Positions 37,801 to 47,600 of a stretch of DNA of 64,000 bases are shown in pieces. The translations under genes and the position numbers were made by a program. Within the stretch, counting starts at the first letter, position 1. Every line of letters starts with the position of its first letter. Source of the DNA: Polytrichum commune (taxonomy: Eukaryota > Streptophyta > Polytrichopsida > Polytrichales > Polytrichaceae). The stretch lies in the NCBI GenBank assembly GCA_950295325.1, contig OX485804.1, positions 45,930,429 through 45,994,428 of the forward strand. Direction: 5' to 3'. Under the pieces are notes generated by a model, which worked only from the letters and a program-made list of their open reading frames with translations, was not told the origin of the DNA and ran no database searches.

Positions 37801-38674
37801 AGCCGCACTGTGTACACCGAGTGCAATGAATTTGACAGAAACTGGGTTTCTAGGTCATATGTCAATGCGGCCAACAACTGGTATAGCGTGATACTTGAGA
37901 TTGAGCGTTTTTTGACTCATCCTTGTAGTTGAATGTTTCTGACGCAAATCTTTGCATTAGAGTGGAAGTTGGGAGGCACCCACATTTCGGGTGGTAGTTG
38001 AAATCGAGTGACAGTCGATTTTGAGTGACAATTGAATTTGAGTGACAGTGAAATTTGATTGACAATGGATTTTGAGTGCCAATGGATTTTGAGTGCCAAT
38101 GGATGTTGAGTGACAGTTAGACGTCACAAACACTGAATTCCGCAAGTCACATGAATTTGGGCATTAGTGTAGTTGGGTTATGGCTGAACATGTCTGACAG
38201 TCGACTGTGAATTGCAATGTGGATGACAGTTCAGGCGCATCTTGCAATTAATTCCAGATGCGCCAATTATGAGTAGGTGCATTCATGATCAGGGCTAGGC
38301 ATGAACACATGGCATGGCATTGGCCAGCCAACTATAAAGAATTACAGAAGACACAATTGTGCAAGATGCATACAAGTTATGTGACGATAATGTTATGTAA
38401 TTGCAGCAGATAGTACATGCATACTACAAGGTAGGTGTTCCCAATCAACAAGTGAATGATTTGGCAATGCAAATTACAGATACAAATTGGAATTCCCGGG
38501 CAATGTATACCATGAATAGTGCCGTAGGTATACAGTCATAATTTTGGAGGACAATTAATTGCACGCAAGTGCTTACACTACTGGTGGGAAAATCATCAAT
38601 GAATGCAAAAGCAGTTGGAACCTTGAATGACAATGACTCAAAATTAGAATTTAGTAAAAAAAAAAAAACCCCTT
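34825..38674. other. CACTA right arm, non-coding
   Basis: Downstream of the transposase gene I find no domain-bearing ORF. The arm holds a degenerate short tandem repeat (37985-38125) and ends in an A-rich stretch before the terminal repeat. The ORF at 35400-35744 has no recognisable family. Confidence 0.55.
37985..38125. repeat. Subterminal tandem repeat of about 19 bp
   Basis: Six to seven diverged copies of a unit such as GATTTTGAGTGACAATG (variants GAATTTGAGTGACAGTG, GGATTTTGAGTGCCAATG), about 0.6 kb from the right end. Such subterminal repeats are the usual binding sites for TNPA-type proteins. Confidence 0.8.
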
Positions 38675-38745
38675 CAAAACAGTGGTCAAAAGAACCGTAA
38701 TGGGAAAACGACTACGGTTCTTTTTTACCATGTTTTCTACTAGTG
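38675..38745 (-). repeat. CACTA right terminal inverted repeat
   Basis: Inverse of 17112-17182, ending CTACTAGTG, followed by the ACG duplication. Confidence 0.92.
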
Positions 38746-38748
38746 ACG

Positions 38749-39442
38749 GGAGGCCTCGTGGAAGGAGAGTACGTAGTTCAACATGATTTGTGGACGTAGC
38801 GGTCACGGTCTACTTGGTGGAGCGCCATGAGATCGGTGCGCTGTATTTTATGAAGATATAGCCGGTTTGAGACTTGCCTGAAACGGGGTTTGTCTTGAAG
38901 CCAGAGTTTGCGTATCCAATAATGTCACTGGAAGTATCCTTGCAGAAGTGTAGGCCGAGATCCTCCGTGCCGCGGAGGTAGCGCAGGAGATGCTTGAGGC
39001 CCTGCCAATGCCGGGAGGTTGGTTTCTGACTGTGACGCGCGAGGACGTTGACGGCGAATGAGATGTCGGGACGGGTATTCGTGGCGAGGTACAGTAGAGC
39101 TCCAACTGCGGCTAAATACTACGGTTTGTTGATCTCCTCCTCGTTGTCATCTGCTGGTCGGTAGGGATCATCTTCAGTGCGACTCTTGCCAATTATGGGA
39201 GCTAAAAGCGCATTGGCATTGCCCATGTTGAATGAGCGGATTAGTTTCTTCACATATGTTTGTTGATGAAGTAGTAAGCTCCCATCTGCATAATGTTTAA
39301 TCTGTAGTCCAAGACAATAGGATGTGCGCCCCAACACTTTCATTTCAAACTATTTGGTTAGTAGGTTTTCCATAGGCTTACTCAAGGTTGGGGTGCCAAT
39401 AGAGTTTAAGTCATTGACATAGACTGCGAGGATGACAAAACC
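38749..39442 (-). pseudogene. Copia reverse transcriptase C-terminus and RNase H N-terminus
   Basis: Minus strand: GFVILAVYVNDLNSIGTPTL (the YVDD box, here YVND), KVLGRTSYCLGLQIKHYADG, LLHQQTYVKKLIRSFNM, then LYLATNTRPDISFAVNVLAR and HWQGLKHLLRYLRGT. A frameshift occurs near NHVEL before the HEASR that joins the part beyond the CACTA. The Asp-to-Asn change in YVND and several stops mark it as dead. Confidence 0.9.
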
Positions 39443-39835
39443 GGTGGTGTCTTAGTAGCTCAAGGTTACACACAAAAACCTGGGATTGATTTTGAACAAA
39501 CATATTCCCCTCTTATGGATAGCATATCCTTCCGGTACCTCCTAAGTCTAGCCATCCAAATGGCATTAGAAACCCGTCTCCTCGACGTAGTCACAACCTA
39601 TCTCTACGGTGACTTAGATGCCCAAATTCACATCAAACCTCCTCCAGATCTCCTACCAAACACTACACGTGCACAACCCATGCGCTTCTCTGGATTGAGG
39701 ATATGCAAAGCCCTTTATGGCCTAAAGCAAGTAGGCCAGGCATAGTACCATCACCTGAAGTCCTTCTTGATTTCTCATGGGTTTCAAACTCACCCCGCCC
39801 CACCTTGTGTCTTCGTCCTACTAATCTCACTTTGA
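39443..39835 (+). pseudogene. Inverted segment of the Copia reverse transcriptase
   Basis: On the plus strand this reads LVAQGYTQKPGIDFEQTYSP, LDVVTTYLYGDLDAQIHIKP, RICKALYGLKQVGQA and PPCVFVL, the N-terminal RT palm. The neighbouring minus-strand pieces end with DKHGNILRFKVR (39836) and begin with GFVILAVYV (39442). These are exactly the residues expected before and after it. The segment has therefore flipped in place. Confidence 0.88.
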
Positions 39836-39942
39836 ATCTAAGAATGTTACCATGTTTGTCTCGCTTACAAGTGAAAATCAGTTTGTGTCCTATCGGTTTG
39901 GTAATGAGATCGGTGACAAGGAGTCCAAAGACGCCTCGTTAT
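39836..39942 (-). pseudogene. Copia reverse transcriptase, upstream part
   Basis: Minus strand reads LITKPIGHKLIFTCKRDKHG then NILRFKVR, the start of the Copia RT domain (KxKxDxxGxIxRxKARLV). It is followed to the right by the inverted leader sequence, so integrase is missing here. Confidence 0.85.
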
Positions 39943-40304
39943 CAACACCGTTAGCTCTTCCACTATAGCTCTTCCATCATAGTTTTTTCTAGCTCTTGCT
40001 CTTGCTTTTTTTCACCCTTTTTATGTTCTTTTCTCCTCCTTCTACAACATCTCTCCGTTAACCATAGCAGTCCACGAGCGTAGAGAACAACCTTAGGATT
40101 TCGAATTAGCAACAAAATTGCAAAACTTAGAGATAGATGTGAACAACAACCTTAAAGACGGTAGTGTAACACAATTGGAAAGGACAATTACTATAGCCGC
40201 ATGTATTGTAACCTCATGCACTGTAGCCGCATGCAATTGAGCCCAAATTAACACAGTTGATTACTATAGACCCCACAGTCATGGCCACGCAACGCCAACC
40301 CCGC

Positions 40305-42405
40305 TGTCGGGTAGAGAGGGTTCCGCCTTGGGAAAGCACTGGGCTTTTGGCTGCAACTAGATTTGTTTATCGGACCGTCGTATCTTCTGGTCTTCAAGAG
40401 TCTCGGTCTTCAGTTTCTTCAAATCTTCAAACTCTTTCCCATCGGTGTCGCGCACCTCTCCATGAGGAGTGCCCGAAACACCATGGGCACAAGGGGGACC
40501 CCGGAGTGACACCCGGGACTTGTGGCGCCGTTGGTGAGAGGGCCCAAGTGATCCTAGTGTGGATGAGGTCCCCAGGCGTTGGGAACGCCTCCCATCCACG
40601 AAGACTAGGAGGCACAAGGGTAAGGCCATGAGCTATGCGTAGCTCATGGCGTAGTGATTCTAGAATGCTCAAGAACACCTCAATCGGAGGTGTGAGCTAG
40701 GAGTTATGGCCATTTGAGTGGGGCGCTGTCCCGGGACAGCGCCCTGCTACAGCAGTGCCTGGGAGTGATTCCCGGGACTGCCAAGGTTCAAACAGGCATA
40801 ACTTCCTCAAGACTTGCCCGAATGGGGCAAGTGAGGAGTCCATCGGCATCTACGTGAAGCGTAGATGAAGATGGAGTGGTTGGTTGCTGGAATCAGACAT
40901 CATACAAGGAAGTTATGATGGTCTGAAGCTGCTGGGGGCTTCTAGGCCCAGCGGCTAAGGGAAAATGTCCACTTGGCCCCAACTCTTGGTAGAGAGACAA
41001 GAGGTTGGTTGACGGTGGGGTAGGGGCCCCGCGTAGAGTCCTAGAGGCTTATATGGGTGAGGTGGTGTGGCCTCACCCACCCGAGGCCGAACGGCACGGC
41101 CTCCATGGGCTTTGGCCCATTGTGAGGCCATAGTTGCCTAGTATGCTTCGGGTTGTTGTAGTGTTGCTCCGGCAACGCGATGATCAACATAAGATTGGAC
41201 TTCCATGAATGGAAGTCCACATCTAAGGAGTGGTTACCGATTAAAGGGGTGAGTCCCGAAATCAAAGTAGGAGGGTTGGTTCCCCTCCTATGAACTAATG
41301 GTCCGGGGTTAGAGGAGCTAACCATTAGCATGGCGGTATGTGAAGGGTTAGCGACTCGTAACCTTTGCTAGAATTGAAAATTGGCAAGATGGTCAAGGGG
41401 GGGCTAGCAAGGGTTGCGACAGTCGGCCTATCCTGTTGCAGCTCTAAATGGGTTAAGGATAAGGGTAGGGTGATAAGAAACCACATGCCTCAAACGGGTG
41501 AAACGGGACGTCAAAACACGAGTTGACGTCCGAAAGATTGGCTCCTAAACTTTCAAACCCACAATGACCAGCAATCGTGCCTCACCAATGGGAACAACAG
41601 AATACAATCTTGTGGGTCATCAATCCCACTTTGTTGTTACAAACACAAAATGGGGTTTTTATGGATTCCCACAAAATCCGCAACAAATTTACGATGCAAA
41701 AAATCAAATGCGACTAGCCTCCAAATCCGGTTGGGATTCACAGAAATGACAACGAACCACAAGCCACAACACACTTGAATCTTGAGAAGTCTTCAAATCT
41801 TCATATGAATACCAAATTGAGCAAATGAGATCTTTACAAAAAGCTAACAATAAGTACTACACTTCCTCAAAGTTTTGTTGCAAACAAAAGACATGTCCGT
41901 CTTCTATGGTCGGTCGAAGTCTCAACCCTTCTTTTTAAGAGCCAACATACCTCCCTCCACTCAAACTAGCACAACTTTTTGCTAACTTCAAATCAAGCAA
42001 GTGAGATCACTCTAGATAAACAACACCATGAAACACAATTCCTCCATTATTTTTTTCAATTTTTTTTTCATAAACTCACACACCATCCGCTTCAACCCAA
42101 AACCTCTTCTATTCAACAACCTCTTCTCTTACAACCACACCAAAAATAATCCTTTTTCTGAGAGAGACAAAATCCCCTTTTTACCTCATCACATGGGCTT
42201 ATAATCTCTCATTGGTCCAAAAATAAACTAAGAATAAAACAAAAGATAAGACTAAAAGGGTAAACTAAAAATAACTAAAAAATAACTAAGAGTAAAAAAA
42301 AAGTAATCTATTTCTATTTCCTTTTACTTTCCTCCAAATCAAATAATCACAATGCAATACTAAATAAGTACACATTTATATAGTGTACGCATTTACATTA
42401 CGACA
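40305..42405 (+). mobile_element. Solo LTR (family A) containing another solo LTR
   Basis: Begins TGTCGGGTAGAGAGGG and ends ATTACGACA, flanked on both sides by CCGC (40301-40304 and 42406-42409), inside Copia gag. It matches the solo LTR at 57314-58469 along its length once the nested 976-bp insert (40446-41421) is removed. No internal coding region accompanies it. LTR-LTR recombination would leave such a structure. Confidence 0.88.
40446..41421 (+). mobile_element. Nested solo LTR (family B) within solo LTR A
   Basis: 976 bp, TGTCGCGCACC to TTGCGACA, flanked by ATCGG (left) and GTCGG (right), a 5-bp duplication with one mutation. The sister LTR at 57314 lacks this block and shows the empty site (CCCGTCGACCTATCC). 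It is GC-richer than its surroundings and has no supported gene. The overlapping ORFs at 40257-40678 are shadows. Confidence 0.85.
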
Positions 42406-42409
42406 CCGC

Positions 42410-43300
42410 GAGACTCGAACACATTCTTTCTTTTTCGATCCGCTCGAGCTATATGGATCCAATTACTTAGGGTGGAACATTGACACGCGTGCATACTTGC
42501 GTGCAGAGGAACTCGACACCACGATCGCTCCTGCACACGAGGAGGAGATCCTAACCTCACACAAATGACATACGCTACTCATCTTGCGTCGACACCTCGA
42601 TTCTTCACTTCGACAGCAATACATCCAAGTCGAGGATCCTGCCGAATTATGGGCGGCGCTGGCGGCACGATTCAAGCATGAAGAGACCATTTTTCTGCCA
42701 CAAGCCCGGAGCGACTGGATCGGCCTCCGCGTAATGGATTTTCCAAATTTCCTCGCATTCAACTCCGAGCTTCACCGCATTGTAGCCCAACTCCGGCTCT
42801 GTGGCGACACCATCAACGACGCCGAGATGATCGATAAGACCCTCTCTACTTTTCCTCCTGCTTGTGCAATTTTGGTTCAACAATATCGCAACATGAAGTT
42901 TACTACACATTCCGAACTCATGTCCTACCTTCTGTTAGCCGAAAAACAACAACAACTGCTCCTCAAGAATGCAGAGTCAAGGCCAGCTAAGGAGATTCAC
43001 AACAACGAAGTCCAGATCCCGCTCATGACAACTAGCTCGGCACCCACACCACACCCGAAGCCGGGCAATCCAAGCAGGGAGTCCCACATCTCCGACGCAT
43101 CACGCCAAAAACCAAAGGGAAATTAAAAGCCCGAGCACACGTGGAACCGATCTTCCAAACCCCAAAGGTACGCGAATCATACCAAAACCAACCGATCCTC
43201 TCAATCGTTGAGAAAAACAGAGAAGGGAACTTGTCATAAATGCGCCAGAAAATGCCACTATGCTAAAGTCTTCGAATGACGACACCATCGAACACAGCAG
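42410..43300 (+). pseudogene. Copia gag (UBN2-like) with zinc knuckle
   Basis: Plus strand, broken by a stop near 42568. It reads ETRTHSFFFDPLELYGSNYL, GWNIDTRAYLRAEELD, then LRRHLDSSLRQQYIQV, LWAALAARFKHEETIFLPQA and LRVMDFPNFLAFNSELHRIV, then a knuckle CHKCARKCHYAKVF. In a CX2CX4HX4C knuckle the last Cys is lost (Phe at that place), and a Cys has replaced the expected Gly. It packages Copia RNA in a live element; here it is dead. Confidence 0.87.
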
Positions 43301-43459
43301 GAAAGTACTCTACTCTCTCGTGTCTAATCACTGAGTAATCTAATTTTTTTAGAATATTTGTTTTCCCGGCCTTCCTACAAGTTGTTTTAGCAATGGAAAT
43401 ATGCTAACAGTCTCTTGCGACAAAGGATATACTTTAGGAGCGTTCCCACTAACTATGAC

Positions 43460-43924
43460 CTAAGGCGGGGGCTTGGTGGGACTGCCCTCTTCATCTGAAG
43501 AAAGTGTAATTACAGACTGAACTCTAACGTTTTCTACAATTGGCGTGTCGAGACCGGGCTCGAGCTTGACCTTCACATCACGTGGCAGAAGAGTTTGAAT
43601 GGTGTAGGTAGAGGAACAACGAGGAGTGAGGATCTCAGTAGATGCAGCCATCCGAGAATCAGTGAGGCCATACACTCGGTAACTACATGGATAAAGACTC
43701 CAAAACAAATTATTGCTCTCATCTCGCTGCGATAACCGACCAAACGTGTGTGTAAGTTCTGACGTCAAATCGTCAAAAATATCCTCCTCAACACTAATAG
43801 TGACCTCTCTGAAGCCGAACCGAATACTCAGACGTTGTAACGTCACGTAAGCTAGTCCGTCCTCTTCTATCCGAAAGGTAAGTGGGACTCTCACTCCATG
43901 TGCATAGAGGACAGCCATCCCCAA
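43460..43924 (-). CDS. Hypothetical protein with C-terminal SUMO-interacting-like motif
   Basis: 154-codon ORF, unrecognised. It starts MGMAVLYAHGVRVPLTFRIE (Met 1 or 3), has a mixed alpha/beta-looking N-terminal half, and ends with VITLSSDEEG. That hydrophobic core plus Ser/acidic tail looks like a SUMO-interacting motif. No transposon domain is visible. It lies about 0.7 kb upstream of, and divergent from, the methyltransferase-like pseudogene, so the pair may be linked. It may be a fragment of a larger spliced gene or a chance ORF; codon statistics would decide. Confidence 0.4.
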   Translation of the reverse strand: MGMAVLYAHGVRVPLTFRIEEDGLAYVTLQRLSIRFGFREVTISVEEDIFDDLTSELTHTFGRLSQRDESNNLFWSLYPCSYRVYGLTDSRMAASTEILTPRCSSTYTIQTLLPRDVKVKLEPGLDTPIVENVRVQSVITLSSDEEGSPTKPPP

Positions 43925-44635
43925 CTCTGCTTAAGCATGAATATGAGCCATGATGAGGGGAGTGAGGACTTGCACTAAGAGGAAAATATGAAACATGATT
44001 CTAAACATTGTGGGCCATCTATATATTACAAATGGACTGCCAACGACAACGACATGATCCACATGATGGATGAACTCTGAACGAAAGCTTCACTAATATT
44101 TTCAATATGAAAACAACCGCCCTTGAGTCTAAAAATGATGGGTAACGTTGTCACGATATATATAAGTATAGCGTACAAGTCATGGTAGATATTCTACTCG
44201 ACAAGCAATTAAATATGATTATTTGGCACCGACTTAAAGTATGATTCATAACTAGGTCTAGAGATAGACTTGATGTTTCAAGATAGGAATAGAACGAATG
44301 ACAAAGACCCAATTGGGCATTAAATATAGGACTGTCCCTCGTGCGAACACTTGTATAAGATCTTGTGATACTCATTTCCTTGTTTTAGAATCATAAGTTA
44401 TGGACTCTCGAGTGCCGTAAGATGTGTTCGGTTCAAAGGAGGGTTTTGGGAGTGTTGGAGTAGACATGCTCTGAAGTAGACATGTTGTTGTTGGTCTTGT
44501 TGTATTATATGATAACATTAAATACATATGAATGTGGAGAACGGACAATTTATTCTTGATGCAAAACAACAATAAGACATGAGACGTTCATTTTCTATTT
44601 GTTTTGCTAATTAATTACCGATTTGATTTGTGCAA
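43925..44635. other. Intergenic between divergent 43.4- and 44.6-kb genes
   Basis: AT-rich, with no supported exon. Would contain the upstream region of the methyltransferase-like gene. Confidence 0.45.
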
Positions 44636-47600
44636 ATGCTTGACGAAGATGTGTCCGCACATTCACAATTCTCAACTCCCTTGAAGAAACGCAGACGAAA
44701 GGGATCCTCCAAGTACTCGACACGGAAAACATTAGAGCGGTCGAGGATGGGGAAGAATTTGACTAGATTTACAAAATGCGGCATAGGTGCCACCACACGA
44801 TTTCTAACATTTGAAAAAATAGTGGAAGACACGGAACTCCTCAATGAAGGGATTGATATGGAACAACCTGACATCTATGGGAAAGAGGATGTAGAAATTG
44901 TTAGTGAAACAAGGCTTGATATCCAAGATAATGAAGAAGAAGTGGAGTCCCAAAACACACTAGAAGTAAGAATTTGACCTATTATCTATTGAATGTTAAT
45001 TTCCTAGTCATTGCCTAGAGTGGAAGTAGAAACTTATTGGTTATTGAATTTAGGGTTTGGAATGGGGTGTTGGGAAGGAGAGGATGAGTTCTCATTCCGT
45101 ACGGCCTCACTTGATGGCAAAGAAGGCTCATGGGAGGGGGAACGCCACTATGCCTCTCACCATCACTTCTCCCCGACCACCAATGTTGCCATGCCGCAGA
45201 TCAATGCGGAGATCCGTTGGCATGGCCAACGAGCAACAAGTTGGGAACATCAATGAGGTGGTATTGGAGGTAGTGGAGGAAGGCCAAATGGGAGAAGATG
45301 AGGAGAAAGAAGATGAAGACAAAGATGAAGATGAGGCTAGCCAACTAAGGGGGGAGGAAGAAGAAGAAGAAGAAAGTGGAGGAGAGGGCGAGGAACATGA
45401 CCCAAATGAAAAGGAGGAAGAGGATCACAGGGAGGAGGAAGAGGAGGAGGCAAATGACAAGGTAGAACATGCCAAGGAGGACGGCATGAGCGAGGGGGAT
45501 GATGGAGAAGTGCACAAAACCTCTCCAATCCAGGTTTTCTCCCCCAAACCCTAACTTTTTCATTATGGCATGAGATTTTAGTGTTTCCAAGTCCAATAGG
45601 TTACATGTTGATAGTTTAGGTTTTAGGGCATAGTCTGCCCCGATGCTAGTGTTTCCAAGTCCAACAGGCCACATGTTGATAGTTTAGGTTTCGCTTCATT
45701 CATTTCAGGTATGCATTTAAGATTGATCAAAATCTGATTTTTAAGTGTACGACAGTCTCCAACTTTAGTTGCAATCTATGAAAATCATCCGGGAGTTTTA
45801 AGGCATAGTCTGCCCCGATGCTAGTGTTTCCAAGTCCAACAGGTTACATGTGGATATGTTTTGCTTAATTGATTTCAGGTGGGGTATTTAGATTGATCAA
45901 AATCTGATTTTTAAGTGCTTTTAAATGTTCGAACTTCAGCTACTATCTGTTACAATCAACAGGGAGTTTCTACGACATAGTTTGTCCCGATCCTAGTGAT
46001 TCCAAGTTCCATTGATTTCATGTGGAAGTTTTCGAGTTTTGTTTTATTTGAGATTGATCAAAATCTAATTTTTAAGTGTACGACAGTCTCCAACTTTAGT
46101 TGCAATATGTGAAAACCATCCGGGAGTTTTAAGGCATAGTCTGCCCCGATGCTAGTGTTTCCAAGTCCAACAGGTTACATGGTGATATGTTTTGCTTAAT
46201 TGATTTCAGGTGTGGTATTTAGATTTATCAAAATCTGATTTTAAGTGCTTTCAAGTGTTCGAACTTCAGCTACAATCTGTTACAATCAACAGGGAGTTTC
46301 TACGACATAGTTTGTCCCGATCCTGGTGCTTCCAAGTCCCACTGATTACATGTAGATGTTTTCGAGTTTTGTTTTATTTAAGATTTATGGAAATCTGATT
46401 TTTAAGTGTTCGATAGTCTCAAACTTTAGCTGCAATCTGTTAAAATCAACTGGGAACATTGTTTGTCCCGATGCTAGTGTTTCCAAGTCCAAATGATTAC
46501 ATGTTGATTACTTAGGTTTTGCTTCATTCATTTCATGTATATTTTTGAGATCTATCAAAAGTTGATATGTAAGTGTTCTCTAAAGTCTTGACCTTTAATT
46601 TGTTATTGTTTCAAACTCAACAGGGGAGGTTTTGGGGCATAGTTGAATTTGATTATAGTTTTCTCAAGTCCAACTGGTTACATGTTGATATTTTCATAAT
46701 ATGCTTTATAACCTTCATGTATATTGTATGCATTCCTAAAAAGTTATGGGTAATTTATGAAGAACCTCGACCTTCAACCTGTCATGTTTTTCAAACTCAA
46801 GTAGGGAGGTTTTTGAAGATAGTCACACTTGATCCTAATGTTTCTAAGGTCAAGTGGTTACATGTTGATATGTCCATGATATGCTTTATTCATCAAAAAT
46901 ATATTGTTTGAATTCATAGCATATTATGAATATCTTGTCTAAATTTGTTTTGGTGAGTTCAAAAAAATTAATTCGATAGGTTTCTAATTATTTATTCTTT
47001 ATTATGTGGATGTTAATTTTCGAGTTTTTGGAAGACAAAGATCTTGATGCCCGTAGGTTGAAAATAACATATTTTAATTCTATCATCAACCAACTGCGGG
47101 TGACCCCACATGCAAAATCACGATTTTGTGTTCCATTGTATCGTCTTGTGGTTTTACCGTTGGTTAGACCAATCCTTGAAGGTGATGTTCAATTATTAGA
47201 AACTGAATTTTCCACTGGCTATAGGGAAGGAGATCGTGTGTTATATGTGTCGATTATCAAAAATGATGGTACTTCTCTTGATGTTACGGATGAGACAGTT
47301 AGCTCTTGGGACCAACATTGGCAACGTGCAAATCAATGTTTTGAGAAGGAATTGGATAAGGACAAAGATTTGCATAAATTTAAGGGCAAAATGTTTTATG
47401 TTTGGAAGGGTAACCATCGAGTGACATCATGGTTACGCCACATTGAACGCCACATTGAACGCCATCATTCTGATGAAGAACACTGGCATTATTCAGTGGA
47501 TTGTATTTTTTTGGATCCAAAAGGCTCAGTCGGAGTATTCCTCGATGCTATGAATGATGTCAACCGGTTAGTAACAATTACCAAACTCAACCATTTTATT

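Larger units (their letters stand above)
17112..38745 (+). mobile_element. CACTA (En/Spm) DNA transposon, 21.6 kb, possibly autonomous
   Basis: Starts CACTAGTAGAAAACATGG at 17112 and ends with its inverse CCATGTTTTCTACTAGTG at 38745. The terminal inverted repeat extends about 71 bp with one visible mismatch. The 3-bp duplication ACG flanks both ends (17109-17111 and 38746-38748). Two genes diverge from the centre: a TNPA-like protein on the minus strand (23551-20135) and a TNP2-like transposase on the plus strand (29566-34824). Both have complete frames after splicing. Intact ends, intact duplication and open genes suggest a recent insertion into an older Copia. At 21.6 kb it is large for the family, with long non-coding arms. 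Confidence 0.95.
39943..43300 (+). mobile_element. Inverted Copia leader plus gag fragment
   Basis: The plus strand begins CGTTATCAACACCG, the first bases that follow the Copia 5' LTR at 61515 (minus). It matches the minus-strand leader to the gag start over about 360 bp. Gag opens at 40281 (MATQRQPR), is interrupted by a solo LTR (40305-42405), then continues to a zinc knuckle near 43250 (CHKCARKCHYAKV). It is an inverted duplicate of the 5' part of the surrounding Copia, joined at the LTR/leader boundary without an LTR. Confidence 0.82.

Noticed and set aside
37985-38125. Possible CRISPR-like array
   Set aside because: Units of about 19 bp are adjacent without unique spacers, in a eukaryotic transposon arm. 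They fit subterminal transposon repeats.
40257-40678. Three overlapping ORFs in a GC-rich stretch
   Set aside because: They cross the edges of nested solo LTRs. Their length is due to base composition, not coding.
45337-45674. Proline- and phenylalanine-rich minus-strand ORFs
   Set aside because: They are the antisense of the acidic Glu-rich exon on the plus strand.
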